A stretch of DNA of 64,000 bases from Clostridia bacterium (GTDB lineage Bacteria; Bacillota; Clostridia; Christensenellales; Aristaeellaceae): assembly GCA_017464305.1 (NCBI GenBank), contig JAFUDS010000005.1, positions 1 to 64,000 of the forward strand, given 5' to 3'. Positions 16,632 through 25,168 of the stretch are shown here, piece by piece (position 1 is the stretch's first letter; each line of letters begins with the position of its first letter). A program made the position numbers and the translations under genes. The notes beneath the pieces were generated by a model that ran no database searches, had not been told where the DNA came from, and saw nothing but the letters and a program-made list of their open reading frames with translations.

Positions 16632-18839
16632 ATGCGAACAATTATTCCCTTCCATGAGGACTGGAGCTTTGAAAAGCCTGGTGAAACTGCTGTGATCGTA
16701 ACGCTGCCCCACACCTGGAACGCCATCGATGGCCAGGACGGCGGCGGTGATTTCTGGCGTGGCGAATGCATCTATCATAAGGATTTTTCCGCCCCTAAAA
16801 AAACGACGCAGGAGGACGTGTACCTGGAATTTGACGGCGCGGCGAACTCCGCAAAGATCACGCTGAACGGCCAATTTGTGGGCGAACACCATGGTGGGTT
16901 CAGCCGCTTCCGCTTCAACGTTACCGATCTGCTACAGGATGGCGCCAACCATTTGGAAGTCGCCGTCAGTAATGCGCTTTGTGATACGGTGTACCCGCAG
17001 AATGCCGATTTCACCTTCTATGGCGGCATTTATCGGGCGGCGCGATTAATCATAGTGTCTCGGGTTCATTTCGATATGGATACCTTAGGTGGCTGCGGTG
17101 TGCGGGTAACACCTCGGGTGAATGTCGATGGCTCCGCCGACGTGCAAGTGTCCGCTCAAACTACTGGCGGACAAGCAGTGTTTGAACTGGATGGCGCAAA
17201 ACTGGAAGGCAACGAAGTCACCTTCCATATCGAAACCCCTATCCTGTGGCATGGTCGGAAAAATCCGTATTTGTACACACTGAAGGCCAGCCTTTTTGAT
17301 AGCGATACCTTAGCAGACTACTTGGAAATCCCCTTTGGCATCCGTTCCTTCCGGATTGATCCGGATGAGGGCTTCATCCTAAATGGCGAGAGCTATCCCC
17401 TCCGGGGTGTAGCCATGCACCAGGACTGGTTGGGGAAAGGAAACGCCATCACGGCAGCCGACATGGAAGAAAGTCTGCGCCATGTGTACGACATGGGGGC
17501 TACCACCGTGCGACTGGCTCATTATCAGCATGATCAGCACACCTATGACCTATGCGACCAGTTGGGCCTGGTGGTGTGGACGGAGATCCCCTACATCAGC
17601 GAGCACATGGATAATGCCCGAGATAACGCCCGGCAGCAGATGCGGGAACTGATCGAACAGAATTATAATCATCCCTCCATTGTCGTATGGGGGCTGAGCA
17701 ATGAGATCACCATGGCCCATGGCGATCAGGAAACCATCGTGCCTTTCCATCAGGAGCTGAAGGGAATCTGTCACCAAATGGATGACACCCGGTTGACCAC
17801 CATGGCCTGCATTTCAACTTTGCCCGTAGATCATCCCCTGCTTTCCGTGCCAGACGTGCTGTCCTACAACCATTATTTCGGCTGGTATGGCGGGCATCTG
17901 GAGGATAACGGCCCTTGGTTTGACCGTTTCCATGCCCTACATCCCGATCTGCCCGTAGGCGTATCAGAATACGGCTGTGAAAACAGCTTGTGGCATTCCT
18001 CCCATCCCGAGCCCGGGGATTACAGCAACGAATATCAAATGATCTATCACGAAAGCCTGATCAAACAGCTGTTTTCCCGGAGGTATCTGTGGGCCACCCA
18101 TGTGTGGAACATGTTCGATTTCGCCGCCGATGCCCGGGAGGAGGGCGGCACCAAGGGAAGAAACAACAAGGGCTTGGTAACTTTTGACCGGAAGACCCGC
18201 AAGGATGCCTTCTACGCCTATCAGGCCTGGCTGACGGAGCAACCCATGCTGCATCTGTGTGGGAAGGAATTTATAAACCGGGATGGGGATTCTGCGGAAT
18301 TTGTGGTATACAGCAATTTACCGGAGGTCACATTGTCGGTGAACGGCGAGGAATACAAGAAGGAATGCCCTGACCACTTCTTCCATTTCATAGTGTCCCA
18401 GCCTAAAGGGGCCTACACCGTTGTCGCTTCGGCGGGTGACCTCTCCGAGCAGGCACAATTCACCCACGTGGCCCAGCCCGACCCCGCCTACCGCTTCCAG
18501 CAGGGCACGGTGCTCAACTGGTTTGATATCACGACCCCCGAGGGGTATTACTCCGTCAAGGATCTGCTGAAGGATATCACACAATCCCAGGAGGCGGCAG
18601 CCTTTGTGAATCCTCTGCTTACCGAAATGGCGGCCTCCCGCACGAAAAAAACGGAGCAGAAGGAACAAGAAGCCGGCCGGAAAACCCAGAAAAGCGGCGA
18701 GGGCATCAGCGCCGAGGCGAGACGGAACATCACATTGCAATTCAGTCTCCTGCAATTGATCCGCATGGGCGCGCCGGATCTGCCCAAGGAACGCATCATC
18801 GAAATCAACAAAAAACTGAACCAAATCCCAAAGAAATGA
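16632..18839 (+). CDS. GH2 beta-galactosidase-like enzyme with charged C-terminal extension
   Basis: A 735-aa family 2 glycosidase. The N-terminal sugar-binding domain (FHEDWSFEKP, LPHTWNAIDG) leads to an Ig-like domain and a TIM barrel with acid/base Glu358 (WGLSNEIT) and nucleophile Glu446 (GVSEYGCEN). After an Ig-like domain the protein has an unusual tail: a Lys/Glu/Gln-rich linker near residues 655-685, then a short helical segment to the end. I do not recognise the tail. No signal peptide. The start at 16632 follows GAGGGAGCG. It is 71 nt after the GH3 gene and 9 nt before the rhamnosidase gene, in one operon. Confidence 0.92.
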   Translation: MRTIIPFHEDWSFEKPGETAVIVTLPHTWNAIDGQDGGGDFWRGECIYHKDFSAPKKTTQEDVYLEFDGAANSAKITLNGQFVGEHHGGFSRFRFNVTDLLQDGANHLEVAVSNALCDTVYPQNADFTFYGGIYRAARLIIVSRVHFDMDTLGGCGVRVTPRVNVDGSADVQVSAQTTGGQAVFELDGAKLEGNEVTFHIETPILWHGRKNPYLYTLKASLFDSDTLADYLEIPFGIRSFRIDPDEGFILNGESYPLRGVAMHQDWLGKGNAITAADMEESLRHVYDMGATTVRLAHYQHDQHTYDLCDQLGLVVWTEIPYISEHMDNARDNARQQMRELIEQNYNHPSIVVWGLSNEITMAHGDQETIVPFHQELKGICHQMDDTRLTTMACISTLPVDHPLLSVPDVLSYNHYFGWYGGHLEDNGPWFDRFHALHPDLPVGVSEYGCENSLWHSSHPEPGDYSNEYQMIYHESLIKQLFSRRYLWATHVWNMFDFAADAREEGGTKGRNNKGLVTFDRKTRKDAFYAYQAWLTEQPMLHLCGKEFINRDGDSAEFVVYSNLPEVTLSVNGEEYKKECPDHFFHFIVSQPKGAYTVVASAGDLSEQAQFTHVAQPDPAYRFQQGTVLNWFDITTPEGYYSVKDLLKDITQSQEAAAFVNPLLTEMAASRTKKTEQKEQEAGRKTQKSGEGISAEARRNITLQFSLLQLIRMGAPDLPKERIIEINKKLNQIPKK

Positions 18840-18848
18840 GGTTTTCAT

Positions 18849-21107
18849 ATGAATTGTGCCTGGATCGGTGTGGATCATCACGCTCCCGCGGGGAAATTCG
18901 CTTACTTCCGGCTGGACGCCGAACTGCCCAAGGATTGCCATCTGACGGCGCAGTTCACCGCCGCCGCCCATTACCGCCTGTGGATCAACGGGCGGCCCGT
19001 GTGCTCCGGCCCCTGCATGGGCGATCAGCACGTTTGGTATTACGATGAGGTGGATCTGACGCCCTATCTGATCCCCGGCGTCAACCGCTTCGCCGCCCAG
19101 GTGATCTGCCTGGATCCTGCTGCTGCCATTGATCGGGGCAGCGAAAACGCCTCGCTGGTGCGCATGATCGTACCGGATCATCGGCATCGCTTTGCCTTTT
19201 GGGCGCAAGCAGGAGAGATCGACCTCTCCACCGGCAAGGCGGATTGGCGGGTGCTTGTGGACGAAAGCGCGAAGTTGCAAAAGGATAAAATTGTGGAATG
19301 GCTGGGGCCGTATTCGGAAATTGTGGATTATCACCAAACCCCCGTCGATTGGAAAAACGCCGACTGTGGCTCCTGGCCTGCTGCCGTTCGGCTGGAAAGC
19401 GTGGAGCACGATAACTATTATCCGGTGGTTGGGCTGACGAAGCGCTATCCCGTACAGCCCCGGCCCATCCCCATGCTCTTTGAGCGGGAGGAAGCCTTTG
19501 CCCGGGAGATCATGACGGATACCAGCCTGCTGCAAAAAGGCAAGATCCAAATCCCGCCCCATACCGCCTTTGAGGCCGTGCTGGACGCGGGCCAGGTGAA
19601 GGTGACGCACCCCGCTTTCCGGGTCAGCGGCGGCGACGGGGCCCAAATGGAAATCACCTATTTTGAAAAGTTCCAGAAGAACGGGGAGAATTTCCGTCGG
19701 GACGATTGGAAGCGTGGCGAAATCATCGGCATCAAGGACCTGGTGACGCTGAACGGACAGGAAATCACCTATGAACCCTTTTTCGTGCGTACCTTCCGCT
19801 TTGTTCGCCTCCGCCTAACCACAGGCGATCAGGGGGCGACGCTGCATCTGCCCACTTTCCGCCGCACGGGTTATCCCCTGACGGAGGATAGCGACATTTC
19901 CTCCTCCGCCTCCTGGGTGCACGACCTGTGGCGCATGTGCGCGGAAACGCTGCAAAATTGCATGCTCTCCACCTACATGGACTGCCCTTACTATGAGCAA
20001 TTGCAGTACATCATGGACACCCGCCTGCAGGTACTGTTCCATCTGACCCTGAGCCACGATACCCAAATGGCCCGCAAGGCCTTGGAGGATTTCCACCGGT
20101 CCATCCTGCCCTGGGGCCTGCTGCCAGGCAAGTATCCCACGGCCTATCTGCAGGTGATTTCCACCTTCTCCCTGCACTACATCTTTATGGTGTGGGAGTA
20201 CTATGCTCACACGGGTGACGCCTCCGTCCTGCGGGCCTATCGGGCGGACTGTGACCGCATCCTGACCTACTTTGAAAATCACCTGACCGACCGGGGACTC
20301 ATGGGCCATCCGGGGTTCTGGCCCTTTGTGGACTGGCAGCCCGCCTGGGATAATTTCGCAGGTGTTCCCACGGCTCTGAAGGAGGGCGAAAGCACCATCA
20401 TTTCCCTCATGTACGCTTTCGCCTTGGAGCAAGCGGCGAAGATCAACGAATTTAGCGGCAGGCCTGGCATGGCGCAGGAATACCAGGCGCGAAAGGGCAA
20501 GGTTTGCGATGCCGTGCAGGCCCTTTGCTGGGACGAGAAACGGCAAATGTACCGGGAGGGCCCGGCGTATCCCCAGTTCACCCAGCATGCCCAGGCCTGG
20601 GCCGTGCTATGCGGCCTGGGAGACGAAGGGTGCATTCGCGCCGCCGCTTCCGATCCGGATGTGCTGCCCGTCACCTTCTCCACTGCCAACGAGTGGTTCC
20701 GGGCACTGGAAAAGACGGGCTTGTACAAGGAATACGGCAAGCAGTCCCTGCAGCCCTGGATCGACCTGATCGCCCTCGACTGCAAAACCTGCCCCGAAAC
20801 CCCCGTCAATTCCCGCAGCGAAAACCACGCCTGGAGTGCCCAGCCCATGCTGGAATTGATCCGGGGCGTGGCGGGCATCCGGCAGGAGGGCGTGGGTTGG
20901 CGGCAGGTGGTGATCGCGCCCTGCCTCATGGATTTGCCCGATCTGCGCGGCACGGCAGCTACCCCCAAGGGCGACATCCGTTTTTCCTACACGGAAGAAA
21001 GCTATTCTATCACCTTGCCAGCAGGCGTGACAGGCACATTCCGCCATCCCGATGGGCGGCTGCTGACACTGCACGAAGGCGATAACTCCGGACGGATGTC
21101 TCCATAA
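18849..21107 (+). CDS. GH78-like alpha-L-rhamnosidase
   Basis: A 752-aa cytoplasmic protein. The N-terminal beta-sandwich domains (YRLWINGRPVCSGP) resemble those of bacterial rhamnosidases. The catalytic (alpha/alpha)6 barrel has the GH78 signature MDCPYYEQLQYIMDTRLQ and a downstream FVDWQPAWDN. The C-terminal beta domain ends the protein (AATPKGDIRFSYTEES). It would remove terminal alpha-L-rhamnose, which links this operon with the rhamnogalacturonan genes further right and with FucO. It is the last of the four glycosidases and has no clear terminator behind it. Confidence 0.88.
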   Translation: MNCAWIGVDHHAPAGKFAYFRLDAELPKDCHLTAQFTAAAHYRLWINGRPVCSGPCMGDQHVWYYDEVDLTPYLIPGVNRFAAQVICLDPAAAIDRGSENASLVRMIVPDHRHRFAFWAQAGEIDLSTGKADWRVLVDESAKLQKDKIVEWLGPYSEIVDYHQTPVDWKNADCGSWPAAVRLESVEHDNYYPVVGLTKRYPVQPRPIPMLFEREEAFAREIMTDTSLLQKGKIQIPPHTAFEAVLDAGQVKVTHPAFRVSGGDGAQMEITYFEKFQKNGENFRRDDWKRGEIIGIKDLVTLNGQEITYEPFFVRTFRFVRLRLTTGDQGATLHLPTFRRTGYPLTEDSDISSSASWVHDLWRMCAETLQNCMLSTYMDCPYYEQLQYIMDTRLQVLFHLTLSHDTQMARKALEDFHRSILPWGLLPGKYPTAYLQVISTFSLHYIFMVWEYYAHTGDASVLRAYRADCDRILTYFENHLTDRGLMGHPGFWPFVDWQPAWDNFAGVPTALKEGESTIISLMYAFALEQAAKINEFSGRPGMAQEYQARKGKVCDAVQALCWDEKRQMYREGPAYPQFTQHAQAWAVLCGLGDEGCIRAAASDPDVLPVTFSTANEWFRALEKTGLYKEYGKQSLQPWIDLIALDCKTCPETPVNSRSENHAWSAQPMLELIRGVAGIRQEGVGWRQVVIAPCLMDLPDLRGTAATPKGDIRFSYTEESYSITLPAGVTGTFRHPDGRLLTLHEGDNSGRMSP

Positions 21108-21306
21108 CAAAGAAGTAAGCTGCAACGAGACGTGTCAAATCATGGAAAACAGGATCACTGAAATAGAATCGACATAGCAAAGCGGGCTGTCAAGAGGCTA
21201 AAAGTTTCTGAAAACAAAAAGGCATTTGTTAAGTAAAAGTATGATCCTGGGCACATTATAAAATTTGACTGGGGGACGTAAAAGTATAGTTCCACTGTCA
21301 CAATGT
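21108..21306. repeat. Possible IS end remnant between rhamnosidase and Rpn gene
   Basis: This AT-richer gap contains two copies of GTAAAAGTAT followed by GATCC or AGTTCC (21233-21247 and 21278-21293), 45 bp apart, ending in TGTCACA. Multiple terminal repeats of this kind are a feature of IS21-type element ends. No transposase is present in the window, so at most this is a solo or decayed end. Confidence 0.3.
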
Positions 21307-22140
21307 TTAGCCTGCGGGTTTCAATCCTGCTTCTTGGCTAAAATCATCTTCAGTCATGTTTGCACGCTTAGCCGCTTCTTTCAGAGAAATCAATCCGTCC
21401 TTCACAAGACCAGCCAGCATCTTAATACCGCCTTCTTTTTCTTTGCGATGTTCAAATAGCTTCATATAAGAATCTTTATCGTACAGCGCCATCATGATAT
21501 CAATCACCTCTTTCTCGTGAAGTTCGATATAATCCTTCAAAATACCTTTTTCTTTACATTCCCTCAGCGTGGTCATCACAGCTTTCTTGGTTTTTCCGAG
21601 TTCCATGACCTTCTGTTTATAAATCTGCGTAAACTTCACATACTGTGAAAGAATCGAGTTGCTTTCATCCCCGTAGATCACTTTGACCTTCAGGTCTAAA
21701 ATACTGCGGTCACCATTCCAATATACATCTGCTAACGATAATTCCTTTTCCTGGTGTTTTCGGTCTCCTGTGTAAAGCATGTAAACCTCCGGTTTCGGGA
21801 GATTTACCGGCTTATCGTCATAGTAATCCTGGTCCGTATCATGCAGATACCGATTATAGGACTCACCCAGGTACATCAAAGAGCGGATAGTGATGTTCCT
21901 CGACCATGTACTCATTGCTTCCAACAAGAGAATATGCACAGATCCAATCGTAAATCCCAAGTCGTTGTACATCTGATCCATGAAAATCGCTTCCAACGTT
22001 ACGTTCTGGATATCATCCACCGTGGCTTTCGTGTCTTCTGGATGCAATGCCTGATATGCTTCCAACTGATACCTCGGATCCTGAAAGAGGTCGCAGAACA
22101 CACTGTCATATATCTTCCGTTTTGGGTTTCCGTCTGGCAT
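21307..22140 (-). CDS. Rpn-family PD-(D/E)XK nuclease / putative transposase
   Basis: A 277-aa protein of the Rpn/YhgA-like recombination-promoting nuclease type. It starts MPDGNPKRKIYDSVFCDLFQ, a typical family opening (DSVFxDLF), continues with GDRSILDLKVKVIYGDES, where the Asp and Lys fit the nuclease core, and ends in a helical, Lys/Glu-rich tail with EAAKRANMTEDDF. The reading frame stays open upstream to 22578, but the start at 22140 has a GGGGAGG site and the promoter at 22167-22196 lies inside that extension. Base composition is visibly lower in GC than the neighbours, suggesting acquisition. It is not functionally linked to the sugar genes around it. Confidence 0.82.
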   Translation of the reverse strand: MPDGNPKRKIYDSVFCDLFQDPRYQLEAYQALHPEDTKATVDDIQNVTLEAIFMDQMYNDLGFTIGSVHILLLEAMSTWSRNITIRSLMYLGESYNRYLHDTDQDYYDDKPVNLPKPEVYMLYTGDRKHQEKELSLADVYWNGDRSILDLKVKVIYGDESNSILSQYVKFTQIYKQKVMELGKTKKAVMTTLRECKEKGILKDYIELHEKEVIDIMMALYDKDSYMKLFEHRKEKEGGIKMLAGLVKDGLISLKEAAKRANMTEDDFSQEAGLKPAG

Positions 22141-22166
22141 AGCGCACACCTCCCCTCTCTGGCCAT

Positions 22167-22196
22167 ATTTTAACATAAGGTCAGAGTAGCTTTCAA
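22167..22196 (-). promoter_or_regulatory. Predicted promoter of the Rpn gene
   Basis: On the minus strand TTGAAA (22196-22191), 18-bp spacer, TAAAAT (22172-22167). It is 27 bp before the start codon and indicates transcription independent of the GH2 gene that ends at 22397. Confidence 0.6.
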
Positions 22197-22396
22197 TACC
22201 CAAAACAATAACAGCCATCCACACTGCCAGCAACCGCAGAGTAATCCCCTTTTCCCTTGGAAAACGGAGCTCAGAATATTCCAATAATACTGCGCTGAAC
22301 TCTACGGGATCATATGAACAAGCCTTCAGCCACTCCTGCACACCGCCGTTACAAATAGTAATCAGGTTGATTTTCTCTTGAGAGATGAAAGCAAGT

Positions 22397-25078
22397 TTAT
22401 ACTTCACTGACAATAGACCTGATGAATTCGATGGGCAGAGTTTGCTTCGGTTCAAACTCGCAGGACGCCATATATTCATAAATTGACCGCTGTAAGGCCC
22501 GGGCTTCTGGATACTGCTGAAGATGTTGCAGCCCCATGGAGGATACCAACAACTTCCCATTTCCACATCGGCATTCAAACATCATAGCCATAGGGCGCAT
22601 CGTGGCATAGGAATCCATTTCAGCAATCACTGTATCAATTTTTTCAGGCAAGATGATTGCCCTTTGCGTCGCCATAGGCCACCACTGCCAATCGGTATGA
22701 GCGTCCGTCGGGAAAGTCCGGAACAAAGGATGGCTCACATCTATGAATTGTCCCATGCTTCCTGACTGATGAACAAAGCTGCATACATTCCAAAAATCCG
22801 TACTGAAATGACAGGCGATGGAGGCGGGCAACGCTTCCGGAGAAGAATCCGGAGAAAGATACACCCTGCCCCCTTCCTCCAGGATGCTGCAAGCGGTTTC
22901 ATCTAAGGAAACACACTCATACACGCTTTCAGGCTTTCTTATTATCCTTTCCGGGTATACCCAAAATGCGTAACTGTTCTGGAGCCCCGCGAATCTGACT
23001 GTCAATGTGAACTTTGTGGCCACTTTCACCGGGGTTAGCAAAACTTTAATACAACCTCCATCCGTTAATTGCCCCTGTTTTGCCACCACTTCGGATGATT
23101 TCCCTTCCCACCGCCAATCACCGCCATCTATCTGCCACTCGGTTTCGCCCATGAGATCTTTCTTTCCATAATTAGCTATACGAACATTCACGCTCATGGT
23201 TTCCTGATTTGTATAGGTATATTTCGGAAACAAGGCCAGAGGCAGCGCATCTCTGAAGAAAGCGCGGAATCGTTCAGGCTTCGCAAAGTCATGCGGCTTA
23301 GGCCGCAAATGCGCGTTCATCATGCCAACCAATGCGGTACCCTGGCCTGGAAAATCCTGCAGCCCCAGCAGGGAAATGCCGCTAAAATCAGCCGTACGCA
23401 ACGCGGCTTCCACCTCGGCCCGATAGCACAGCAGGGCTAATTCCCCCGAGGCCGAAACCCTTTGCTTCCACTCGGACTGGAAGCCTTTCTCCTTTGCCCT
23501 TTCACAAAGGGCCATCAGGTTATCCGGCTTGGTCACCCCCTGATAATCAGATATTTCATCAAAGTCCGGCAAGGTTTCATATTGTCCCACCTCAAAGGAA
23601 TATACTGGCTGATCCGTTTTGGCGCGAAGGGCGTTGATTGGCGCGTCATAATTCACACAGCCATTGGGATAGGCCCGGTTTAGCCAGCCCAGCATATCTC
23701 CGGATGTACCGCGCAGGTCTTGATCTATATAGGTCATGGCTGTGTAAAAATCACTTTCCTCATCATGCCCACGGAAGCCAAAGTGGGTATTTGATCCATC
23801 CGCAAAGAGCCGAGTAGCGTCATAAGCACGAGCGATTCCAATCAACCTATGCATCTGTTCATGCCCAGCCGCGTCCGCTCGCAGTTCATTGCCCAGGGTC
23901 ATCATGATAAATGAAGGATGATTGGCCAACATTCGAAGCGCGCCCACCATCTCATTCCGATAATAGCGCACGGCCTCTTCATCCGCAAAAGTATTCTTCG
24001 GATCCCAGTTGGAAAGCTCCGGCTGCATCAGCAACCCCAATTCATCCGCTGCTACGAAGGCTGCTTCCGGCGGGCAGTGGCTGTGGAATCGTATACAGTT
24101 GACGCCGTAAGCCCGATACCTGGAAAGGATCCCTTTCCAGGCCTCCACATCCATTGGCGCATATCCCGTTTCCGGAAACACCGCACAATTTGCCTCGCTT
24201 CGCAGGAAAATCCTACGATTATTCAACCAGAAGCAGCCATTCCGCGCTTGATAGTTACGCATTCCAAAGGATACTGTTTTTTCCTTCAAATCCCGAGCAT
24301 ACACGCTCAGGGTATAGAGATTGCCTTCCTCTATATCCCAGTGCCGGATTTCCTGATGCACAGGCAGATTTCTGAACCAAATCTCGGTTCTGCCCGCCTG
24401 AACTGCCACTGATTGTGCTGCCGGCCGTGCCAGCGCTTTACAGGCCACTTGTAAAGCGCCTTCCCAAGAACACCCGGCATCCAAAACGACCCGTATATCT
24501 ATAGATGCTTCCTTAGGATAAACGTGAACGTCAGAGATAAAAACCTGATCCTCTAGGCGCAGTCTCAGATATCCCAACAGACCGTTCCAGTTGGTCTGGG
24601 TTTCATCCGCACAAGCAGAGGATTTCATCAAGGCTTCCCGCGGCCAGCCTGAATAGCTGTTATCCGAAATGATCCTGATCGTATCCTGTCCAGTGACCTG
24701 ATCTGTTATTTCAAAAACCCATGGAGAAATCAGATTTCCCTCATCGCATGGCAAGACGCTTTGACCGTTGACCCACAGTGATAGTCTCCTGGCCCGCTCG
24801 CTTTCCAGAAACACACGTTTTCCCCGGGGCACCTCCCATGCCAATGTGCGGAAAAACTGGGCTTCTCCCTCAAAGGTATACTTGCGAGTCAGGCGGGTCA
24901 TGATGGGATCATCCTCCCGCCATAGGCCAATGGCGCTGGCGTTTTCCAGGTGCCATTGGTTCTGTACAGAATCTGGAAAACCTATGCCATTTTCCTCCAA
25001 TGTACCTGGCATATGAATCAAGACACATTGCCCCGGGATTTCGCATTGCCATTCACCGGAAAGATCCACATATTTCAT
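22397..25078 (-). CDS. GH2-family glycosidase (large form)
   Basis: An 893-aa family 2-type enzyme. The N-terminal sugar-binding fold opens with YVDLSGEWQCEIPG, followed by an Ig-like domain and a barrel with TLGNELR (acid/base Glu) and YSFEVGQYET (probable nucleophile Glu). About 300 residues of extra beta and alpha/beta domains follow. The frame is open up to a GTG at 25165, but the added 29 residues are low-complexity (KVKGKVKVK) and poorly served by a ribosome binding site, so the ATG at 25078 is preferred. It directly follows the lyase gene in the second importer operon and is cytoplasmic. Which beta-linked sugar it removes is not clear; galactose or glucuronate would fit rhamnogalacturonan. 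Confidence 0.85.
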   Translation of the reverse strand: MKYVDLSGEWQCEIPGQCVLIHMPGTLEENGIGFPDSVQNQWHLENASAIGLWREDDPIMTRLTRKYTFEGEAQFFRTLAWEVPRGKRVFLESERARRLSLWVNGQSVLPCDEGNLISPWVFEITDQVTGQDTIRIISDNSYSGWPREALMKSSACADETQTNWNGLLGYLRLRLEDQVFISDVHVYPKEASIDIRVVLDAGCSWEGALQVACKALARPAAQSVAVQAGRTEIWFRNLPVHQEIRHWDIEEGNLYTLSVYARDLKEKTVSFGMRNYQARNGCFWLNNRRIFLRSEANCAVFPETGYAPMDVEAWKGILSRYRAYGVNCIRFHSHCPPEAAFVAADELGLLMQPELSNWDPKNTFADEEAVRYYRNEMVGALRMLANHPSFIMMTLGNELRADAAGHEQMHRLIGIARAYDATRLFADGSNTHFGFRGHDEESDFYTAMTYIDQDLRGTSGDMLGWLNRAYPNGCVNYDAPINALRAKTDQPVYSFEVGQYETLPDFDEISDYQGVTKPDNLMALCERAKEKGFQSEWKQRVSASGELALLCYRAEVEAALRTADFSGISLLGLQDFPGQGTALVGMMNAHLRPKPHDFAKPERFRAFFRDALPLALFPKYTYTNQETMSVNVRIANYGKKDLMGETEWQIDGGDWRWEGKSSEVVAKQGQLTDGGCIKVLLTPVKVATKFTLTVRFAGLQNSYAFWVYPERIIRKPESVYECVSLDETACSILEEGGRVYLSPDSSPEALPASIACHFSTDFWNVCSFVHQSGSMGQFIDVSHPLFRTFPTDAHTDWQWWPMATQRAIILPEKIDTVIAEMDSYATMRPMAMMFECRCGNGKLLVSSMGLQHLQQYPEARALQRSIYEYMASCEFEPKQTLPIEFIRSIVSEV

Positions 25079-25168
25079 TTTTCGAGCCCTTTCATCCGTT
25101 TTCACTTTGACTTTGCCCTTAACTTTCCATCCATCATGGCTCAAGCAAGGATAAGGGGAAGTCACCCC

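Noticed and set aside
22141-22578. N-terminal extension of the Rpn gene
   Set aside because: The frame is open but has no start signal, overlaps the GH2 3' end, and contains the Rpn promoter.
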